Below, piece after piece: positions 6,003 to 9,974 of a stretch of DNA of 9,974 bases (position 1 is its first letter; every line of letters starts with the position of its first letter). The DNA is from Nitriliruptoraceae bacterium (GTDB taxonomy: Bacteria; Actinomycetota; Nitriliruptoria; Nitriliruptorales; Nitriliruptoraceae), in assembly GCA_007131525.1 (NCBI GenBank), contig SLQK01000010.1, forward strand, positions 1 to 9,974. Direction: 5' to 3'. A program made the translations under genes and the position numbers. The notes beneath the pieces are model-generated. The model saw nothing but the letters and a program-made list of their open reading frames with translations, was not told where the DNA came from and did not search any database.

Positions 6003-7090
6003 GCGAACCACCCCATCGCACCCCGATCGGCCAGGCTCGACTGGTGCGGGTGGAACATGTAGCGACCCGGCTCGGGCAGGGTGAACTCCACGATGGCCCG
6101 CTCCCCCTGGGTCAGGGCCACGACGTCGGTGTGCTCGTCGGGGTCCAGGGCGGTCCCGGTCCGGTAGACGTCGAAGGTCTGGGCGTGGAGGTGGAAGGAG
6201 GCGATCGGGTCGTGCTCGAGCAGGTTGACGAGGTAGACCCGGACCCGCTCACCCACCGGGACGCGGATCGGGAAGCGGTGGTAGGCGCCGGCGACCCCGT
6301 TGAAGGTCACCAGCTCGTTGCGACCGTCACCGTCAAGGTCCCACCCGCCGAGGACCAGCACGACCTCCAAGGCCGGCGGTCGACCACCCGGCGGATCCAC
6401 GATCAGCGCGCCGTACAGCCCGCGACCGATGTGCTCCGCGATCGGCGCGGTGTGGCAGTGGTACGGGTGCAGCCCGAAGGGCTCAGCCACCACGTCGTAG
6501 GTGAACTCCCCGCCGGGTGGGATCGGCTCCCAGCCGTCCATGGCCGGATCGTGCCGGCCGTGGAGGTGGACGTTGTGGGCATGGGAGGTGTGGTTCGCCA
6601 TGCGGATGCGGAGCCGGTCGCCCTCGGTGGCACGCAGGATCGGGCCGGGCACGGTGCCGTCGTAGGTCCACGCATCGACGACGACCCCCTCACCGACGGC
6701 GAGCTGGCGCGACGTGACCGACAGGTCGTAGCTGCGGGTGACCCCACGGCGACCATCGGGCGGCGGGGGGAAGGTGACCGCGTCGAGGTCGGCCTGGGTG
6801 AGCGAGGTCGGTGGTGCCGCCGCGTGGCCGTAGTGGCCATGCTGGGCACCCGCCGAGCTGCCCACGACCGCCGACGGTGGCTCGTCGGTGCCGTAGACGT
6901 GATGCTCCGGTCCGCGATCCTCGGCCGTCGCCACCGCGTGACGGTGCGGGATCAGCTCGTGGCCGAGCACCCCACCGCCCACCGCGAAGGCCCCGGCGAT
7001 CCCGGCCCGTCGCAGGACCTCCCGCCGACTCCACCCGGTCGGCTGGTCCTCGGCTGCCCGCGCGGACTCGGGGGCCGGCTCCTGGCCCAT
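5993..7090 (-). CDS. Tat-exported two-domain multicopper oxidase (type C-like)
   Basis: A 365-residue secreted copper oxidase that should oxidise a substrate with one-electron steps and reduce O2 to water at a trinuclear copper centre. The N-terminus has a Tat signal, SRREVLRRAG (21-30), then a hydrophobic run. A His-rich linker follows. All four HxH pairs are present: HLHG (175-178), HCH (211-213), HLH (300-302) and HPH (347-349), enough for the type 2/3 cluster. The type 1 site appears only in domain 1: H172, C212 and H220, with Leu at 225 where NirK has the axial Met. In domain 2 the cysteine is replaced by Pro (HPH). That is the pattern of two-domain type C oxidases, relatives of NirK and small laccases. 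Start: ATG 7090 shares its A with the upstream gene's TGA (TGATG), so translation is coupled; the open frame beyond is a shadow. Substrate (metal, phenol, cupredoxin) unknown. Confidence 0.9.
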   Translation of the reverse strand: MGQEPAPESARAAEDQPTGWSRREVLRRAGIAGAFAVGGGVLGHELIPHRHAVATAEDRGPEHHVYGTDEPPSAVVGSSAGAQHGHYGHAAAPPTSLTQADLDAVTFPPPPDGRRGVTRSYDLSVTSRQLAVGEGVVVDAWTYDGTVPGPILRATEGDRLRIRMANHTSHAHNVHLHGRHDPAMDGWEPIPPGGEFTYDVVAEPFGLHPYHCHTAPIAEHIGRGLYGALIVDPPGGRPPALEVVLVLGGWDLDGDGRNELVTFNGVAGAYHRFPIRVPVGERVRVYLVNLLEHDPIASFHLHAQTFDVYRTGTALDPDEHTDVVALTQGERAIVEFTLPEPGRYMFHPHQSSLADRGAMGWFAAV

Positions 7091-7392
7091 CAGCCCGCGG
7101 CGCCGAGGCCAGCTGTGACCCCGAGCACCGCCAGCCATGCCAGCACCCCACCGCCCACGTAGGTCGCTGCCAGCCAGCGCGGCAGGTTCGGGCTGGCCAG
7201 CAGGTAGCCAGCGGCGCCGAGGAACGGGATCACCAGGACCACCGCGGCCCACCCGACCGCCGCTCCCGTGGCGACCGCCCCCGCGTTGAGCCGCCACGAC
7301 AGGTCCCACAACGCGACCGCGATCCAGGCCCCCAGCACGGCGAAGGGCAGCACCGTGGCGTACAAGCCGATGACCACCTGCAGCGCACCCAT
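7090..7392 (-). CDS. Three-helix PLDc_N-like membrane protein, paralogue of the neighbour's C-terminus
   Basis: A 100-residue integral membrane protein with three hydrophobic segments (about 5-28, 39-65 and 76-97). Helix 2 carries WAAVVLVIPFLGAAGYLLA, the hallmark of the PLDc_N (phospholipase D nuclease N-terminal) membrane domain, which has no nuclease residues itself. It aligns with the last 95 residues of the preceding operon gene: PFAVLGAWIAVALWDL against PFALFGAWVALGLLDL, and VIPFLGAAGYLLA against VVPFLGAPVYLLA, both followed by LPRWL. The start is ATG 7392 with AGAAGG 7 nt upstream; GTG at 7395 would be too close. The stop overlaps the oxidase ATG by one base. It may anchor or pair with its neighbour's membrane domain; that is inference. 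Confidence 0.85.
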   Translation of the reverse strand: MGALQVVIGLYATVLPFAVLGAWIAVALWDLSWRLNAGAVATGAAVGWAAVVLVIPFLGAAGYLLASPNLPRWLAATYVGGGVLAWLAVLGVTAGLGAAG

Positions 7393-7426
7393 CACATGAC
7401 CTTCTGTCGTCGTCGGTCGTCGGGTC

Positions 7427-9538
7427 TCACAGCAGTCCCCCGATCACCGCCGCGGCTGCCAGCAGGACGGCCATGACCACCGTGGCGGCGGCGACGCTCA
7501 CCCACCTGAGCCACCGCGGCAACCTCGCGCCCCCGGCCAGCAGGTAGACGGGCGCGCCGAGGAACGGGACCACCAGCACCGCCACGGTCCAGGCCACCGT
7601 GGCCCCCGCAGCGAGGTCGTCGCGACGGGCCAGGTCGAGCAGGCCGAGCGCGACCCAGGCCCCGAACAGCGCGAAGGGGGCCAACCAGCCCAGCACCCCG
7701 AACAAGGTGGAGAAGCCACCCAAGCCGAGTGGCACCCCCGCCACCAGCGGCACCGCGGCCCGGTCGGTGACCAGCTCGGCCGGGGCTGCGGGTACCTCGA
7801 TGTCGTCGAGGTCGAGGCCGACACCCGCGAAGACGTCCACCGCCGGGACCACGGGGGCGTCGGCACCACCCGGCAGCGACGGCTGGTCTGGCGGATGGGG
7901 TGTGTCGCGGTGGTCGTTGTCCGGCTGGAGGCCGAACTCGCTCTCGGCGACCAGGCCGACGAAGGACAGGGTCGGCGCCAGGTGGTAGCGCGACGGCGCG
8001 CGGAACGCGCCGCGATCGGGGTCGGCGGGCCCGGCGTGCGCGCCAGCGACGGCGTCGGGTCCACAGCCAGCGATCGTCTCCAGCGCTGCGGGCACCGTCC
8101 GCGCGGGCGTGTTGCCACCGAAGCAGTTGCCCGTGAGCGCCGGGCCGGCCAGCACCAGGTCGGCGTACCCGGACCCCTCGATGACGTTGTCGGTGACGAC
8201 GTTGCCGCCGCTCATCCAGAAGTTGCGGCTGAGGTTCGGTCCGACGGTCACCCCGCTGCGGTCGTGGTTCACGATGCGGTTGCGGGTGACCAGGGTGTCC
8301 ATGCCACCCGTCAGCAGCACCCCGTTGCCGAAGGCCGACCACTGCAGGCTGAGCGCTGGTGCCTCGCGGCTGTCGTTGTCGTGGATGAGGTTCCCGGCGA
8401 TGGTCACCCGACCGAAGGGCGGCAGCCGCTGGGAGTCGAGGGTGTTCGGCACGATCCCCGAGACGTTGTGCCGCCACACCGAGTCGACGATGAACACCTC
8501 GGAGGCGTTGGTGCCCGAGTAGCCCATGCCGTTGCGCTCGGCGATCACCTCGGTGAGGACCGCGTCGCACGGGTCGCACTGTCCGACGTAGAAGCCCGCG
8601 TCCTTGGACCCGCTGGCGTAGCTGTGCTCGAACAGCCCGTCGCTGGAGTCGAAGGCGTAGATGCCGTAGATCGCGTTGTTGATCGCGGTGAGGTAGGAGC
8701 CCCGGAAACCACGCACCGCGGTCCAGTAGATCCCGTTGCCGGTGGTGTTGCGGACCGTGAGGTTCTCCACCGCGACACCATCGGCGGCGACGGTGTTGAT
8801 GCCGAGCCCGCGCTCATGCTCACCGTCGATGATCACGGCGTTGCGGTCGGTGCCACGGATGGTCAGGTACGGCGTCGAGATGTCGACCTGTTCCTTGTAG
8901 ACGTAGCGTCCATCGGCGGCGAGGTGCTCGGGGGTCTCGGGCGCCGGCGCGATCAGCACCAGATCACCGGGGTCGGCGGCGTCGACGGCGTTCTGGATCG
9001 TCGGGTGCTCCTCTGGCACCCGGCGAGTGACGCCGGTCCACTCGGTGATCGGCTCCGCCGGCGCGTCGTCACCCGCCGCCTGGAAGTCCACGTCACCGAC
9101 CACCAGCGTCGCGGCCATCCCCGAGGACCCGTCGGCCGGTGCGTGCAGGGAGCAGTAGAACCGGTAGACGCCGGGCTCATCGAAGGTCACCACGACCTCT
9201 TCGCCGGGCTCCATCAGGTCGAAGCGTTCGCCGCCGACGGCCTCCCCCGTCGACCAGGCGCCGTCGACATCGATGGCGTTGTGGGGCACCACCCCGCGGT
9301 TGCGGAAGCGCACCCCCTCGCCCTCGCCGATGCGGGTCACCTCGCGGTCGAAGAAGTTGTCCTCCATGTCGATGGTGCGGGCGAACTCCGGCGCGTCCGA
9401 GCAGGCCCCGGCGAGGACCGCCAGCAGGGCGAGGCCGAGCACCGTGGCGAGTCCGGCACCACGGCTGGACCCACGGCTGGACCCACGGCTGCACCCACGG
9501 CTGGACCCACGACCGCACCCACGGCTGCACCGCCCCAC
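7427..9538 (-). CDS. Lipoprotein fusing cupredoxin, beta-helix and PLDc_N-like membrane domain
   Basis: A 703-residue surface protein, first gene of the operon. Order of parts: a long Arg/Ser/Gly n-region encoded by a 12-bp repeat (2-27), hydrophobic stretch and lipobox LAGAC with lipidated Cys 46; a plastocyanin-like cupredoxin (about 50-147) with type 1 copper ligands H86 (VVPHN), C129 and H132 (YCSLH) and M141; a NosD-like right-handed parallel beta-helix (about 179-494) opening EEHPTIQNAVDAADPGDLV and containing a CDPC pair (321-324) and many G-N-x-I/V turns; a Pro/Asp-rich linker (about 509-600); and three membrane helices (608-636, 645-670, 679-703) with VVPFLGAPVYLLA. Start: GTG 9538 with GGGAG 7 nt upstream. 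The next in-frame GTG would leave no positive n-region, and the open frame upstream of 9538 is low-complexity. The protein would be tied to the membrane at both ends. A role as electron or copper carrier for the oxidase is inferred. Confidence 0.88.
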   Translation of the reverse strand: MGRCSRGCGRGSSRGCSRGSSRGSSRGAGLATVLGLALLAVLAGACSDAPEFARTIDMEDNFFDREVTRIGEGEGVRFRNRGVVPHNAIDVDGAWSTGEAVGGERFDLMEPGEEVVVTFDEPGVYRFYCSLHAPADGSSGMAATLVVGDVDFQAAGDDAPAEPITEWTGVTRRVPEEHPTIQNAVDAADPGDLVLIAPAPETPEHLAADGRYVYKEQVDISTPYLTIRGTDRNAVIIDGEHERGLGINTVAADGVAVENLTVRNTTGNGIYWTAVRGFRGSYLTAINNAIYGIYAFDSSDGLFEHSYASGSKDAGFYVGQCDPCDAVLTEVIAERNGMGYSGTNASEVFIVDSVWRHNVSGIVPNTLDSQRLPPFGRVTIAGNLIHDNDSREAPALSLQWSAFGNGVLLTGGMDTLVTRNRIVNHDRSGVTVGPNLSRNFWMSGGNVVTDNVIEGSGYADLVLAGPALTGNCFGGNTPARTVPAALETIAGCGPDAVAGAHAGPADPDRGAFRAPSRYHLAPTLSFVGLVAESEFGLQPDNDHRDTPHPPDQPSLPGGADAPVVPAVDVFAGVGLDLDDIEVPAAPAELVTDRAAVPLVAGVPLGLGGFSTLFGVLGWLAPFALFGAWVALGLLDLARRDDLAAGATVAWTVAVLVVPFLGAPVYLLAGGARLPRWLRWVSVAAATVVMAVLLAAAAVIGGLL
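9461..9532 (-). repeat. 12-bp tandem array (6 units) encoding the lipoprotein n-region
   Basis: Plus-strand consensus ACGGCTGGACCC, six units at 9461, 9473, 9485, 9497, 9509 and 9521, with one to three substitutions in the last four. On the minus strand it lies 3 nt inside the chosen GTG start and encodes repeated Arg-Gly-Ser/Cys-Ser, giving a strongly positive n-region before the lipobox. Unit gain or loss would keep the frame. Confidence 0.9.
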
Positions 9539-9699
9539 CAGCGAACTCCCGCGCCGACCGCTCCCACGACCTCGCCGTCGGAACGCTAGCAGCCGAGGCG
9601 TTCCGTGGGCGGCTGGCCCCGGGCCGTCGCGTCCCGCGCCGGCTGTCGCCGCGCGCGACCCGTCGCTTCCGCCCGCCCGCGGCGCGGGCCGCGAAGACC

Positions 9700-9750
9700 G
9701 GGGCGGGAAACCGGACATCCGTGACCTGATCGCCACCCCACGCCACCGTC
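9700..9750 (-). repeat. Interspersed repeat, copy 1
   Basis: The 27-bp left part (9700-9726, containing AACCGGACATCCGTGACC) differs from copy 3 at one base. After an 8-bp diverged centre, the right part (9735-9750, ACCCCACGCCACCGTC) differs from copy 3 at one base. Copies 1 and 3 therefore match over both ends of a 51-bp unit. Confidence 0.85.
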
Positions 9751-9840
9751 AGGGAGCCCGTCACGACCACCGTCGCGAGCACCGTCGCGACCACCGAGGA
9801 GGCCGCGAGGCAGCGAGGTCCGGTGCTCAGGCCGCACGGC

Positions 9841-9880
9841 GGGGCGGGGAACCGGACACCCGTGACCGGATCCCCGCCCC
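9841..9880. repeat. Interspersed repeat, copy 2, with long hairpin
   Basis: The 27-bp left part (9841-9867) differs from copy 3 at one base (ACACCC for ACATCC). Positions 9841-9855 pair with 9866-9880 with a single A/A mismatch, giving a 15-position G/C-rich stem and a 10-nt loop. The C at 9840 and G at 9881 could extend it by one pair. No T-run follows on either strand. Confidence 0.85.
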
Positions 9881-9903
9881 GACCCCACCTTGGTGGAGGC
9901 TGC

Positions 9904-9954
9904 GGGGCGGGGAACCGGACATCCGTGACCGACTTCCGACCCCACGTCACCGTC
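9904..9954 (-). repeat. Interspersed repeat, copy 3
   Basis: The 27-bp left part is at 9904-9930 and the 16-bp right part ACCCCACGTCACCGTC at 9939-9954. It is the closest to the consensus of the three copies. Starts are 141 and 63 bp apart, so spacing is irregular. Confidence 0.85.
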
Positions 9955-9974
9955 GAGCCTGCGGCACGGGCCGC

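Larger units (their letters stand above)
9539..9974. other. Upstream region of the copper operon, no supported gene
   Basis: 436 nt of very GC-rich DNA. Long minus-strand frames exist but consist of repeats (VTDVRFPAP occurs three times in one of them), Arg/Gly-rich sequence, and one short hydrophobic run without a plausible protein context. The notable content is a three-copy repeat, annotated separately. The operon promoter should be here, but no clear -35/-10 is visible. Confidence 0.5.

Noticed and set aside
7895..9589. 564-residue open frame on the plus strand
   Set aside because: It is antisense to the cupredoxin/beta-helix lipoprotein, whose protein has clear domains. The plus-strand product is Val/Gly/Asp/Arg-rich without domain features, a typical GC-rich shadow.
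9177..9950. 257-residue minus-strand frame with a hydrophobic run and three VTDVRFPAP motifs
   Set aside because: The motifs are just the translated 27-bp DNA repeat, WVQP repeats come from the 12-bp array, and the frame overlaps the real lipoprotein gene. No ribosome-binding site was found.
9700..9954. CRISPR-like array
   Set aside because: Only three copies, with spacing of 141 and 63 bp, sequence similarity extending into parts of the would-be spacers, and no cas genes.

Overview
This is high-GC DNA with strong third-position G/C bias, frequent GTG starts, 1-4 bp stop/start overlaps and actinobacterial-type proteins. I infer an actinomycete, possibly a deep-branching high-GC lineage; nothing here fixes the genus. 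I see no rRNA, tRNA, CRISPR array, transposase or phage gene, so this looks like chromosomal DNA.

Layout. (1) 1-740, minus strand: a stand-alone LeuA regulatory-domain protein with a strong hairpin at its stop codon, and upstream of it a possible 35-residue membrane peptide. (2) 738-1030: no convincing gene, but a 12-bp tandem array that ends exactly at the chosen start codon of the next gene. (3) 1031-3126, plus strand: a two-gene unit overlapping by GTGA, a COG3375-type GNAT acyltransferase followed by an enolase-superfamily o-succinylbenzoate synthase / N-succinylamino acid racemase (MenC/NSAR). (4) 3180-4526, minus strand: a DUF2254 membrane protein, convergent with menC. (5) 4761-5962, plus strand: lgt (prolipoprotein diacylglyceryl transferase) with an Asp/Thr repeat tail, then a 59-residue Cys-rich protein. 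(6) 5993-9538, minus strand: a tight three-gene operon. In transcription order it encodes a 703-aa lipoprotein (cupredoxin, right-handed beta-helix, three-helix PLDc_N-like membrane domain), a 100-aa membrane protein homologous to that C-terminal domain, and a Tat-exported two-domain multicopper oxidase. (7) 9539-9974: no gene I can support, but three copies of a 27-51 bp repeat, one of them able to form a long hairpin.

How the genes work together. The GNAT and MenC/NSAR pair matches the known succinyl-transfer and racemisation partnership for D-amino acids, although MenC may instead or also serve menaquinone synthesis. The three-gene copper operon is the most novel-looking part: a surface-anchored blue-copper protein, a companion membrane protein and a multicopper oxidase are probably made together and act outside the membrane. 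Lgt, encoded nearby, would lipidate the cupredoxin lipoprotein, though the adjacency may be chance. In-frame 12-bp or 54-bp tandem repeats sit at the ends of three different genes, a recurring local feature.
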